Assembly: GCA_020832665.1 (NCBI GenBank) | Contig: JAFIEG010000025.1 | Coordinates: 1 to 53,947, forward strand | Length of the DNA stretch: 53,947 nt | Direction of reading: 5' to 3' | Origin: Pararhodobacter sp. | GTDB lineage: Bacteria; Pseudomonadota; Alphaproteobacteria; Rhodobacterales; Rhodobacteraceae | Shown: one piece after another, positions 16,816-24,919 of the stretch | Layout: each line of letters starts with the position of its first letter | Position numbering within the stretch: the first letter of the stretch is position 1 | Translations under genes and position numbers: made by a program | Notes under the pieces: generated by a model | Told to the model about the DNA's origin: nothing | Databases searched by the model: none | What the model saw: only the letters and a program-made list of their open reading frames with translations

Positions 16816-17892
16816 ATGATTTACCGTGAAGCCGGCGATTTCAAGACATCCTACGCCGCGGACAACCAGACCTTCCCCATCCGCGGCGACCGGGTTGCCT
16901 ATTACCTGGTGATTGCCTTCGCCTTTCTGGTGGTGCCCTTCTTCATCAACGATTACTGGGCAAACTCGATCGTGCTGCCCTTCCTGATCTATGCGATCGC
17001 GGCTCTGGGGCTGAACATCCTGATCGGCTATTGCGGCCAACTCAGCCTGGGTTCGGGGGCGTTCATGGCGGTCGGGGCCTATGCCACCTTCAAGCTGACC
17101 GTGGCCTTTCCGGGCATGAGCATTGTGTTCGTGATCCTGCTTGCGGGGCTGGTCACCGCTGCGGTGGGGGTGCTCTTTGGCCTGCCCTCGCTGCGCATCA
17201 AGGGCTTCTACCTGGCGGTGGCGACACTGGCGGCGCAGTTCTTCCTGATCTGGCTGTTCACCCAGCAACCCTGGTTCTACAACAATTCGCCCACCGGCAT
17301 GATCTCGATGCCCACGCGCGAGTTTCTCGGCTACCCGGTGACCGGGGCGCGGGCCAGCGCGGTAAGCATGTATCTGTTCTGCCTGATGTTCGCGGTGGCG
17401 CTGGCCTGGCTGGCGCGCAACCTCACGCGCGGCACAATGGGGCGCAAGTGGATGGCGATCCGCGACATGGACATCGCCGCCGAGATCATCGGCGTGAATC
17501 CGATGCTGGCCAAGCTCTCGGCCTTCGCGGTGTCGTCCTTCTTCATCGGTGTTGCCGGCGCGCTTCTCTTCGGTGTCTATCTCGGCGCCGTCGAGGCGGG
17601 CGAGGCCTTCGGCATCGACAAGTCTTTCCTGATCCTGTTCATGGTCATCATCGGCGGGCTGGGTTCGATCCTGGGTTCGTTCCTGGGCGCAGCCTTCCTG
17701 ATTGTCGGGCCGGTGCTGCTCAAGCTTCTGCTGGTCAACCAGTTGGGCTGGCCGTCGGACCTGGCCGCGCATCTCGAGATCATGATCGTCGGCGCGCTCA
17801 TCCTCGTCGTGCTGATCCTTGAGCCGCATGGCATGACTGCCTTGTGGCGCACGATCAAGGAAAAGCTGCGCCTCTGGCCCTTCCCGCATTAA
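16816..17892 (+). CDS. Branched-chain-type ABC transporter permease (LivM-like)
   Basis: The 358-residue permease starts at the ATG at 16816; the longer reading only overlaps the previous gene in another frame. Signature segments are LNILIGYCGQLSLGSGAFMAVGAYA and a later GRKWMAIRDMDIAAEIIGVNP loop that contacts the ATPase. Multiple transmembrane helices follow, ending LILEPHGMTALWRTIKEKLRLWP. It pairs with the LivH-like permease to form the membrane channel. Confidence 0.92.
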   Translation: MIYREAGDFKTSYAADNQTFPIRGDRVAYYLVIAFAFLVVPFFINDYWANSIVLPFLIYAIAALGLNILIGYCGQLSLGSGAFMAVGAYATFKLTVAFPGMSIVFVILLAGLVTAAVGVLFGLPSLRIKGFYLAVATLAAQFFLIWLFTQQPWFYNNSPTGMISMPTREFLGYPVTGARASAVSMYLFCLMFAVALAWLARNLTRGTMGRKWMAIRDMDIAAEIIGVNPMLAKLSAFAVSSFFIGVAGALLFGVYLGAVEAGEAFGIDKSFLILFMVIIGGLGSILGSFLGAAFLIVGPVLLKLLLVNQLGWPSDLAAHLEIMIVGALILVVLILEPHGMTALWRTIKEKLRLWPFPH

Positions 17893-17948
17893 TGCGGGGC
17901 GGGCACCAAAAACCAAATCAGACTCATCACTCAATGGGAGGAGAACCG

Positions 17949-19253
17949 ATGAAGATGACTAGAATGGCCGCGGCGCTTGCGGTCACCATGGTGGCAGCGG
18001 CCCCCGCGATTGCGGAATCGCTGCACTTTCCGATGCTGAACTACCGCACCGGTCCGTTCGGGCCCAACGGCATGGCCTTCGCCGACGGCTATCAGGATTA
18101 CCTGACGCTGATCAACGAGCGCGATGGCGGCATCGGCGGTGTGCCGATCCGCTATACCGAATGCGAAACCGCCTACAACACCGAGCGCGGTGTGGAATGC
18201 TATCAGGGGATCCGCGGCGACAACCCGCTGATCGTTCAGCCGCTTTCGACCGGCATCACCTACCAGCTCATCCCGCGCACCATGGAAGACCGCGTGCCGA
18301 TGCATTCGATGGGATACGGGCGCACTTCGGCGGTGAATGGCGAGGTCTTCAACTGGACCTTCAACTATCCCGGCACCTACTGGGATGGCGCCTCGGTGAT
18401 CATCAACTACCTGCTGGAAGAGAATGACGGATCGCTCGACGGCAAGAAGATCGTGCTTGTCTATCACAACTCGGCTTACGGCCGCGAGCCGATCCCCACG
18501 CTGACCCGTCTTTCCGAGCGGCTGGGCTACGAGTTCATTCCGATCGCCGTTGACAGCCCGGGCCAGGAGCAGCGCAGCCAGTGGCTGCAGATCCGTCGCG
18601 AACGGCCTGATTATGTGCTGATGTGGGGCTGGGGCGTGATGAACCCGACCGCCATTCAGGAGGCCGCCAATATCCGCTTCCCGATGAACAACTTCATCGG
18701 CGTGTGGTGGTCGGGCTCCGAGCAGGATGTGCGCCCGGCTGGCGAAGGTGCGCATGGCTACCGCTCGCTGGCGATGCACGGCACCGGCCGCGACTACCCG
18801 ATCTATGACGACATGCAGCAGTATGTCATCGATGCGGGCCTCTATGCCGGCACCGGGGACGAGGTCGGCACCGTGCTCTATTCGCGCGGGCTCTATGCGG
18901 CAATGCTGGCGGTGGAAGCCGCGCGCACGGCGCAGGAAATCCACGGCGTGGGCGTGATCACCCCGGCGATGATGCGCGATGGCATGGCCAATCTGGTCAT
19001 CACCGAAGAGCGCATGGCCGAGCTGGGCCTGCCCGGCTTTGGCCCGGCCTTCGAGGTTTCTTGCCAGAACCACGGCGGCTCGGGTGAGGCGATGATCCAG
19101 GAATGGGACGCCCACAACCAGGAGTGGAACCTGATCACCGAATGGATTGCGCCTGACCGCGAGCTGATCATGGAAATGGTGATGGAAGACTCGCTGGCCT
19201 ATGCCGCCGAGAACGACATCACCCCGCAGTGCCTGGAGCGCTCGGGCGGCTGA
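17949..19253 (+). CDS. Periplasmic substrate-binding protein of the liv-type ABC importer
   Basis: The 434-residue protein has a cleavable signal peptide (MKMTRMAAALAVTMVAAAPAIAES) and a type I periplasmic-binding fold. It is longer than amino-acid-binding LivK, as are aromatic- or organic-acid-binding relatives. A strong GGGAGGAG site precedes the ATG by six bases, which suits a highly expressed binding protein. A short hairpin lies just after the gene at the edge of the first poly-C run. The substrate is unknown; the two flanking CoA ligases argue for a carboxylic acid. Confidence 0.9.
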   Translation: MKMTRMAAALAVTMVAAAPAIAESLHFPMLNYRTGPFGPNGMAFADGYQDYLTLINERDGGIGGVPIRYTECETAYNTERGVECYQGIRGDNPLIVQPLSTGITYQLIPRTMEDRVPMHSMGYGRTSAVNGEVFNWTFNYPGTYWDGASVIINYLLEENDGSLDGKKIVLVYHNSAYGREPIPTLTRLSERLGYEFIPIAVDSPGQEQRSQWLQIRRERPDYVLMWGWGVMNPTAIQEAANIRFPMNNFIGVWWSGSEQDVRPAGEGAHGYRSLAMHGTGRDYPIYDDMQQYVIDAGLYAGTGDEVGTVLYSRGLYAAMLAVEAARTAQEIHGVGVITPAMMRDGMANLVITEERMAELGLPGFGPAFEVSCQNHGGSGEAMIQEWDAHNQEWNLITEWIAPDRELIMEMVMEDSLAYAAENDITPQCLERSGG

Positions 19254-19277
19254 GGCTGCACAAGCAACCGGCGGGGC

Positions 19278-19364
19278 GGCGGAAAATCCGCCCCCCCCCC
19301 CCCCCCCACACAGGAACCTACAAGGGCACCCACCACAGATCACCGCACCCCCCCCCCCCCCCCC
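19278..19364 (+). other. Post-binding-protein hairpin merged with two poly-C tracts
   Basis: GGCGGA-AAA-TCCGCC (19278-19292) is a 6-bp hairpin that would extend if the following C run (19291-19307) hid sequence such as GCCCCGCC. A second 17-C run is at 19348-19364. I suspect an intercistronic stabilising or attenuating stem-loop whose sequence has been damaged. The exact spacing between the binding-protein gene and the next ATPase gene is therefore unreliable. Confidence 0.5.
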
Positions 19365-19401
19365 ACCCCGCCAACAGTTCAACCGTCAGGGAAACACCCC
19401 C

Positions 19402-20226
19402 ATGTTCGACGCCCAGACCGAGACCGAGACGCTTCTTGAGGTCAACAACATCGAGGTGATCTACAATCACGTCATCCTCGTGCTGAAAGGCGTCAGCCTG
19501 CGTGTGCCCAAGGGCGCCATCACGGCGCTGCTGGGCGGCAATGGGGCGGGCAAGTCAACGACACTGAAATCCATTTCGGGCCTTTTGGGCTCGGAGCGCG
19601 GCGAGATCACCAAGGGCACGATCATGTATCGCGGCCGCAACCTTGCCGGCAGCGACCCTGCCGAACTGGTGCGTGCCGGGGTCATCCAGGTGATGGAAGG
19701 GCGGCACTGTTTCGAACATCTGACCGTCGAGGAAAACCTGCTCACCGGCTCCTATACCCGCAAGGACGGGCGCGCCGCGATCATGCAGGATCTCGAGATG
19801 GTCTATGAATATTTCCCACGCTTGAAGGAGCGCCGGCGCAGCCAGTCGGGCTATACCTCGGGCGGCGAACAGCAGATGACGGCGATCGGCCGGGCGCTCA
19901 TGTCCAAGCCCGAGACGATCTTGCTCGACGAGCCCTCGATGGGGCTGGCGCCGCAGCTTGTCGAGCAGATATTCACCATTGTGAAACGGCTCAACGAAGA
20001 GCAGGGCGTGACCTTCCTGCTGGCCGAACAGAACACCAATGTCGCGCTGCGCTTTGCCCATACCGGCTACATTCTCGAAAACGGGCGTGTGGTGATGGAA
20101 GGCAATGCCGATGCGCTGCGCGAGAACCCGGATGTGAAGGAATTCTATCTCGGCATGTCCGACAAGGGCCGCCGGAGCTATCGCGACGTGCGCAGCTACC
20201 GCCGGCGCAAGCGCTGGCTGGCCTGA
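19402..20226 (+). CDS. Branched-chain-type ABC transporter ATP-binding protein (LivF-like)
   Basis: The 274-residue ATPase has Walker A GGNGAGKST, signature TSGGEQQMTAIGRAL, Walker B ILLDEPSMGLAPQLVEQIF and LLAEQNTNVALRFA, which in LivF proteins places Gln before Asn at the switch position. The C-terminus is basic (GRRSYRDVRSYRRRKRWLA). The ATG at 19402 was chosen because the upstream reading runs through the damaged poly-C region. It is the second nucleotide-binding subunit of the importer. Confidence 0.92.
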   Translation: MFDAQTETETLLEVNNIEVIYNHVILVLKGVSLRVPKGAITALLGGNGAGKSTTLKSISGLLGSERGEITKGTIMYRGRNLAGSDPAELVRAGVIQVMEGRHCFEHLTVEENLLTGSYTRKDGRAAIMQDLEMVYEYFPRLKERRRSQSGYTSGGEQQMTAIGRALMSKPETILLDEPSMGLAPQLVEQIFTIVKRLNEEQGVTFLLAEQNTNVALRFAHTGYILENGRVVMEGNADALRENPDVKEFYLGMSDKGRRSYRDVRSYRRRKRWLA

Positions 20227-20247
20227 TGGCACCGCCGCGTGCCGCCC

Positions 20248-20273
20248 ACCGCCCGGCCGCTGCTCTGGGCGGT
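20248..20273 (+). other. Intra-operon hairpin between LivF-like and PaaK-like genes
   Basis: ACCGCCC (20248-20254) and GGGCGGT (20267-20273) pair across a 12-nt loop in the 122-base gap. An alternative pairing of CCCACC (20245-20250) with GGTGGG nearby is also possible. There is no T run, so partial termination or mRNA processing is more likely than full termination. Confidence 0.4.
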
Positions 20274-20348
20274 GAGGTGGGAAAAGCGCCGCAGCCGGCA
20301 TCGCGCCCGGAAGCGGCTCCGACGTTCCTTACGCTCGAGGCATGAGCC

Positions 20349-21566
20349 ATGTCGCATTTTGACACACTGGAAACCCGAAGCGCCGATCAGCGCGCCGCCG
20401 ATCTGGCTCGCGCCCTGCCCGAGCAGATCGCCCGCGCCCAGGCCGCGCCGGGGCAGGCCGAAAGATTGGCGGCCATCGACCCCGCGAGCATCGATTCGCC
20501 CGCTTCGCTGTCGCTTCTGCCGGTGCTGCGCAAATCCGATCTCGTCGGTGCCCAGGCTGCGGCCGCGCCTTTTGGTGGCCTGTCGGTGCTGCCCGTGCAT
20601 GGCTTCGAGCATGTCTTCCAGTCGCCGGGCCCGATCTACGAGCCCGGGCGCACGGCGAATGACTGGTGGCGGATCGGCCGCTTTCTGCACGCGCTGAGCA
20701 TCGGCCAGGGCGATATCGTGCACAACTGCTTTTCCTATCATTTCGTGCCCGCCGGCATGATGTTCGAAAACGGTGCGCGGGCAGTGGGGGCGGCGGTCTT
20801 TCCCGCCGGCACCGGCCAGACCGAGCTGCAGGTACGCGCGGCGGCCGATATCGGCACCACTGCCTATGCCGGCACCCCCGATTACCTGAAGATCATCCTC
20901 GACAAGGCCGACGCGATGGGCGTGAAGCTGTCCATCACCCGCGCGGCGGTGGGCGGGGGCGCGCTGTTCCCCTCGCTCAGGCAGGAATACGCCGATCGCG
21001 GCGTCACCTGCCGGCAATGCTATGCCACCGCCGATCTGGGCAACATCGCTTATGAATCCGAGGCGCTGGAGGGGATGATCGTTGATGAGGGCGTGATCGT
21101 CGAAATCGTCCGCCCCGGCACCGGCGACCCGTTGCCCGAGGGCGAAGTGGGCGAGGTGGTGGTGACCTCGCTCAACCCCGATTACCCGCTCATCCGCTTT
21201 GCCACCGGCGATCTGTCGGCGGTGATGCCCGGCCAAAGCCCCTGCGGGCGCACCAATATTCGCATCAAGGGCTGGATGGGCCGCGCCGATCAGACCACCA
21301 AGATCAAGGGCATGTTCGTGCGCCCCGAACAGGTGGCGGCATTCGTCAGCCGGCATGAGGAAGTCAGCCGCGCCCGCGTCGTGGCCAGCCGCGAGGGTGA
21401 AATGGACGTGATGACGGTGCTTATCGAGACCCGCGCGGCCAATCCCAAATTGTATGAGGGAACACTCCTTGATACGCTCAAGCTGCGGGGCAAGGTTGAA
21501 CTGGTGCCACCGGGCACCCTGCCGAATGATGGCAAGGTGATCGAGGATCTGCGCCAGTACGACTGA
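20349..21566 (+). CDS. Phenylacetate-CoA ligase (PaaK)-like protein with altered P-loop
   Basis: The 405-residue protein aligns by motif with the PaaK family: GTPDYLKIILDKAD, ALFPSLRQEYADRG, YATADLGNIAYE (for YGxSE), YPLIRFATGDLS and GRADQTTKIKGMFV with the C-terminal subdomain. Where PaaK has the phosphate-binding SSGTTGxP loop, this protein reads FQSPGPIYEPG, so ATP use is questionable or different. I believe such proteins regularly close ligase-liv operons, which suggests a specialised subfamily rather than decay. It would activate, or help to activate, the imported acid. Confidence 0.8.
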   Translation: MSHFDTLETRSADQRAADLARALPEQIARAQAAPGQAERLAAIDPASIDSPASLSLLPVLRKSDLVGAQAAAAPFGGLSVLPVHGFEHVFQSPGPIYEPGRTANDWWRIGRFLHALSIGQGDIVHNCFSYHFVPAGMMFENGARAVGAAVFPAGTGQTELQVRAAADIGTTAYAGTPDYLKIILDKADAMGVKLSITRAAVGGGALFPSLRQEYADRGVTCRQCYATADLGNIAYESEALEGMIVDEGVIVEIVRPGTGDPLPEGEVGEVVVTSLNPDYPLIRFATGDLSAVMPGQSPCGRTNIRIKGWMGRADQTTKIKGMFVRPEQVAAFVSRHEEVSRARVVASREGEMDVMTVLIETRAANPKLYEGTLLDTLKLRGKVELVPPGTLPNDGKVIEDLRQYD

Positions 21567-21596
21567 GCCATGCCCCGCCAGCAACAGGGGGCGTGC

Positions 21597-23261
21597 ATGG
21601 GTTTTCGCATCGTGGTTGCCGCGGTTTTCTGGCTGGCGCTCGCGCTGCCGGCCGCGGCTTCGGGGCTGGTTCTGATCATCGCCAATGAGCGCCATCAGGC
21701 GATGAACGATGCACGCGGCGCCGCACAGGTGCTGGCGCTTGAGGGCCGCTTTTCCGATGCCGGCTTCACCGTCGATCAGGCCACCGATCTGGCCGCGCCG
21801 ACCATGCGTGCCGCGCTCGCCTCGCTTTCCACGCATATCGAGCGTCGGGGCCATGAACGGGTGATCATCGTCTTTGCCGGCTATGTTCTGCACGCCGATC
21901 AGGGCGTCTGGCTGCTGGGCAGCGATGCCAGCAGCCCCGATCTGGCCCGTATCGACGATGCCGGGGTGCGGCTGGAAACGGCGCTGGCAGTGGCCGGCAC
22001 GCTGCAGGGCGGGGCGATCGTGGCGATTGCAGATTTCGGCTATCCCGGCCGCCCGGCATCGGGGTTGACGGCGGGCATGCCCGCGCAGGTGGCGGTGCCG
22101 CAAGGTGTGACGCTGGTCAGTGGTCCGGTGGAGCGGATAACCACTTTCCTGCGCACCGCCGCGCGGCCTGGCGCCAATTTGCGCGACACCGGCGCGCGCA
22201 TCCGTGGCTTGCAGATGCAGGGTTTCCTGCCGCCCTATCTGGCTTTCCTGCCCGAGGGGCACGAGCCCGCGCTCGATGCCGAGCGCCGCGCCTGGGAGCG
22301 CGCCACCGAAAACGACACCGCCGAGGCGTATCAGGCCTTTCTCGACGATTACCCCGATGGCGCCTTCGCCGATGAGGCGCGCGCGGCCATCGAGCGGCTG
22401 GAACAGACGCCCGAACGGATCGAGGCAGCGCTCAATCTCAGCCGCGATGAGCGCCGCGCCATCCAGCGCGACCTCACGCTGCTGGGCTTCGAGCCGCGCG
22501 GTATCGACGGCATCTTCGGCCCCGCCACCCGCGCCGCCATCCGCGCCTGGCAGCGCCATTACCGGCTGGAACCGCACGGCTATCTTGACCGTGAGCAGGT
22601 GATCGAGTTGGCCGCGCAGGCTGCGCGCCGCGCCGCCGAGCTGGAAGCCGAGGCCCGCGAACGCCAGGCCGAAGCCGAGCGCCGAGACCGCGCCTTCTGG
22701 CGCGAGACCGGCGCCAGCGGCGATGAATTCGGCCTGCGGGCCTATCTCGAGCGCTACCCGGACGGGATATTCGCATCAATCGCCCGCCAGCGGCTGCGCG
22801 AGTTCGACGAGGAACGCGCGCGCGCCGAGGCGCTTCGCGACAGTGCCGCCTGGGATGCGGCGCGCGCGCGTGATACCGTTGCCGCCTATCGGCGCTATCT
22901 GGCCGACCACCCGCAGGGCGCCTTTGTCGACGAGGCCCATGAGCGCATCGACCGGCTGGAGGGGCGCGCGCGCCCCGGCCTTGATCGCCCCGGCCTTGAC
23001 CGCCCCGGCGCGGCCGAAATGGAAGCGGCACGCGCGCAGGAGGCGTCGCTGCGCCTGCCGCGCTTCACGCGGGTGCTGGTCGAGCAGCGCCTTGAGCGTC
23101 TGGGCTACGAGCCGGGCGCTGTCGATGGCGAGTTCGACCGCGACACGCGCCGCGCCATCCGCGCCTATCAGCGCGATCTGGGCCAGCCCGCCACCGGTTA
23201 TCTGACCCAGGGGCTGATGGCGCGGCTTCTGGCAGAGGGATTCATGGATCTGCTGGATTGA
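21597..23261 (+). CDS. Exported caspase-fold protein lacking catalytic residues, with two peptidoglycan-binding domains
   Basis: The 554-residue protein starts at the ATG at 21597 (AGGGGG six bases upstream); an ATG at 21570 lacks a ribosome site. A signal peptide (to about residue 22) precedes a C14-type fold (LVLIIANERHQAMNDARGAA...). The catalytic SGHG motif is replaced by AGYV (94-97) and DACR by DFGY (146-149), so both His and Cys are missing. Three 38-residue repeats (about 232-268, 367-404, 418-455; YxxxLxxYPDGxFAxEA pattern) and two PG_binding_1 domains (about 284-330, 492-540; GIDGIFGPATRAAIRAWQ and AVDGEFDRDTRRAIRAYQ) follow. It is probably a periplasmic envelope-binding scaffold. 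Confidence 0.8.
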   Translation: MGFRIVVAAVFWLALALPAAASGLVLIIANERHQAMNDARGAAQVLALEGRFSDAGFTVDQATDLAAPTMRAALASLSTHIERRGHERVIIVFAGYVLHADQGVWLLGSDASSPDLARIDDAGVRLETALAVAGTLQGGAIVAIADFGYPGRPASGLTAGMPAQVAVPQGVTLVSGPVERITTFLRTAARPGANLRDTGARIRGLQMQGFLPPYLAFLPEGHEPALDAERRAWERATENDTAEAYQAFLDDYPDGAFADEARAAIERLEQTPERIEAALNLSRDERRAIQRDLTLLGFEPRGIDGIFGPATRAAIRAWQRHYRLEPHGYLDREQVIELAAQAARRAAELEAEARERQAEAERRDRAFWRETGASGDEFGLRAYLERYPDGIFASIARQRLREFDEERARAEALRDSAAWDAARARDTVAAYRRYLADHPQGAFVDEAHERIDRLEGRARPGLDRPGLDRPGAAEMEAARAQEASLRLPRFTRVLVEQRLERLGYEPGAVDGEFDRDTRRAIRAYQRDLGQPATGYLTQGLMARLLAEGFMDLLD

Positions 23262-23312
23262 TATGGTTTCCGGCTGATCGGGCCACCGGAAAAGAATGGG
23301 CAATGCGCAGGG

Positions 23313-23338
23313 TAGGGTGGGCAATATTGCCCACCCTA
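23313..23338. terminator. Perfect 13+13 bp palindrome between convergent genes
   Basis: TAGGGTGGGCAAT is followed immediately by its exact reverse complement. It lies 51 bases after the caspase-fold gene and six bases beyond the iorB stop, so it could end transcription from both sides. The TAGGGTGGG ends relate it to the repeats that flank the methyltransferase gene. Confidence 0.65.
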
Positions 23339-23344
23339 AGAGCG

Positions 23345-24919
23345 TTAAGCCGTCGCCTCGCGCGCAAAGCTGCGGATGGTCTGGATGGCACCGTCGAGCG
23401 CCTTGCCTTCCTCGTCTTGCAGCGCCGCCTCGCGCAGCCGGCGTGCCCAGTCGGCGGCGTCGTCGCGCCCCTCGACCAGCGCGATGGCTTCCATTACCCG
23501 GTCGAATTTCGACAGCCCGCGCGCATGGGTGTCGGAATAACCCTTGACCAGCCGCCGGCAGCGCAGGGTTTCCACCGCCAGGGCGTAATCGCTTTCCACC
23601 CGGCCCTGCGCGGCATCGAGCCAGGCTTGCAGATGCGCCATTTCCACCCGGTGGCGCAGATTGCCGCGCCGGCGCTTCTTCAGCATGGCGATGAGATAGA
23701 GCTGCAGGAAACCGCGCAGCCCGTCGGTGCGCAGCCGCCGGCCCTTGTTGACCAGCCGATCAAACCGCGCCATGCGCTTTTCGCCGCGCTCGAACCAGGC
23801 CCCGAAGCGCGCCGGGAACAGCCCCACGATTTCGGGCGCGCGCGGGTGCAGATATTCGGTGAGTTGCATCACCTCGCCGGCCTTCATCTCGTTACGGATG
23901 CGCGCCATGCGCGCGCTACGGGTCTTGAGATCGGCAACGCGGATGACATCGTCATAGGCCATGGCGTTGGCGATGTATTTCGCCGCTTCGGCAGTGAGTT
24001 CATGCGATTTCGCCGGGTCGTCGCGCTGCGACACGCCCTCGAGCCGGTCCAGATATTCCGCGCCATAAGTCAGATCCTGAAAATCGACCACCTTGCGCAG
24101 CCCGGCCATCGCCATGCCCTGCACCGGCTCGGGCAGTGCCTGCACGCGCCGGCACAGCGCCTCCCATTCCGCAACCAGGGGCTTCGGGCCGCTTACCGCC
24201 GGGGCGGCGATGGCGGGTTGCGCCCCGTGTGCGGCGGCGGGCTCTACCCCACCCTGCGCGGCGTCGAAGCCGGCGCCAAAGGCGCGCAAGCTGGCCTCGA
24301 CCCCCTTGCCCGAGGCGCGGATTGCCTCTTCATAGGCCTCGCGTGGGAAGGGCAGCGCGCCCGAACCCGCCAGCGCGCCGAAAAGCGAGGCAGAGATCAC
24401 CGAGCCCTGCCGAATGGCGAGCGTGTCGAGATCGGCCATGACCAGCTTGCGCGCGGCAATCTCGGCCGCCGCGCGCACCTCCTCGGGGTTGGCGATACCG
24501 TCGCCGGGCACCATCTTCTCGCTCACCGCCAGCATGCGGTGGGTCGAAGCGATCAGCGTGGTGCGATCGGGGGTGACGAAACCGCGCATGATGGCGCGAC
24601 CGGCCTCCATCATCTCGGCGGCGATCAGCACATCGACATCGCCGCCGGCAGGGGCCAGCGAAAACACCGGCTTGTCACCGCTTTTCGGGGCCATCTCGAT
24701 GTAATAGATCGTCGCGCCCGTGCGCTGGGCCACGCCGGCAACCGAGGTTGCCTGGCAATCATAGCCATTGCCGCGCGCCAGCGCCTCGATCCAGTTGGTC
24801 AGCACGCCGCCGCCCTGGCCACCCACGGCCATCACAGCCAGCTTGATGATGCCGCCAAGGCGTTCATCGGGGGTGCGTGCGGCCAGCGCGCCGGCTGCGG
24901 TCGGGGTTTGCACGTTCAT
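23345..24919 (-). CDS. iorB: Indolepyruvate:ferredoxin oxidoreductase, beta-type subunit (IorB)
   Basis: This is a subunit of the enzyme that oxidatively decarboxylates aryl-pyruvates to aryl-acetyl-CoA and reduces ferredoxin. The protein has 524 residues from the ATG at 24919, which overlaps the iorA stop (ATGA). The N-terminal gamma-domain reads IIKLAVMAVGGQGGGVLTNW. The protein is much longer than archaeal IorB: the long C-terminal part after about residue 220 (helical, basic, with QLYLIAMLKKRRRGNLRHR) is the extension found in proteobacterial DUF6537-type versions. An upstream extension to 25105 would lie within iorA. Confidence 0.88.
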   Translation of the reverse strand: MNVQTPTAAGALAARTPDERLGGIIKLAVMAVGGQGGGVLTNWIEALARGNGYDCQATSVAGVAQRTGATIYYIEMAPKSGDKPVFSLAPAGGDVDVLIAAEMMEAGRAIMRGFVTPDRTTLIASTHRMLAVSEKMVPGDGIANPEEVRAAAEIAARKLVMADLDTLAIRQGSVISASLFGALAGSGALPFPREAYEEAIRASGKGVEASLRAFGAGFDAAQGGVEPAAAHGAQPAIAAPAVSGPKPLVAEWEALCRRVQALPEPVQGMAMAGLRKVVDFQDLTYGAEYLDRLEGVSQRDDPAKSHELTAEAAKYIANAMAYDDVIRVADLKTRSARMARIRNEMKAGEVMQLTEYLHPRAPEIVGLFPARFGAWFERGEKRMARFDRLVNKGRRLRTDGLRGFLQLYLIAMLKKRRRGNLRHRVEMAHLQAWLDAAQGRVESDYALAVETLRCRRLVKGYSDTHARGLSKFDRVMEAIALVEGRDDAADWARRLREAALQDEEGKALDGAIQTIRSFAREATA

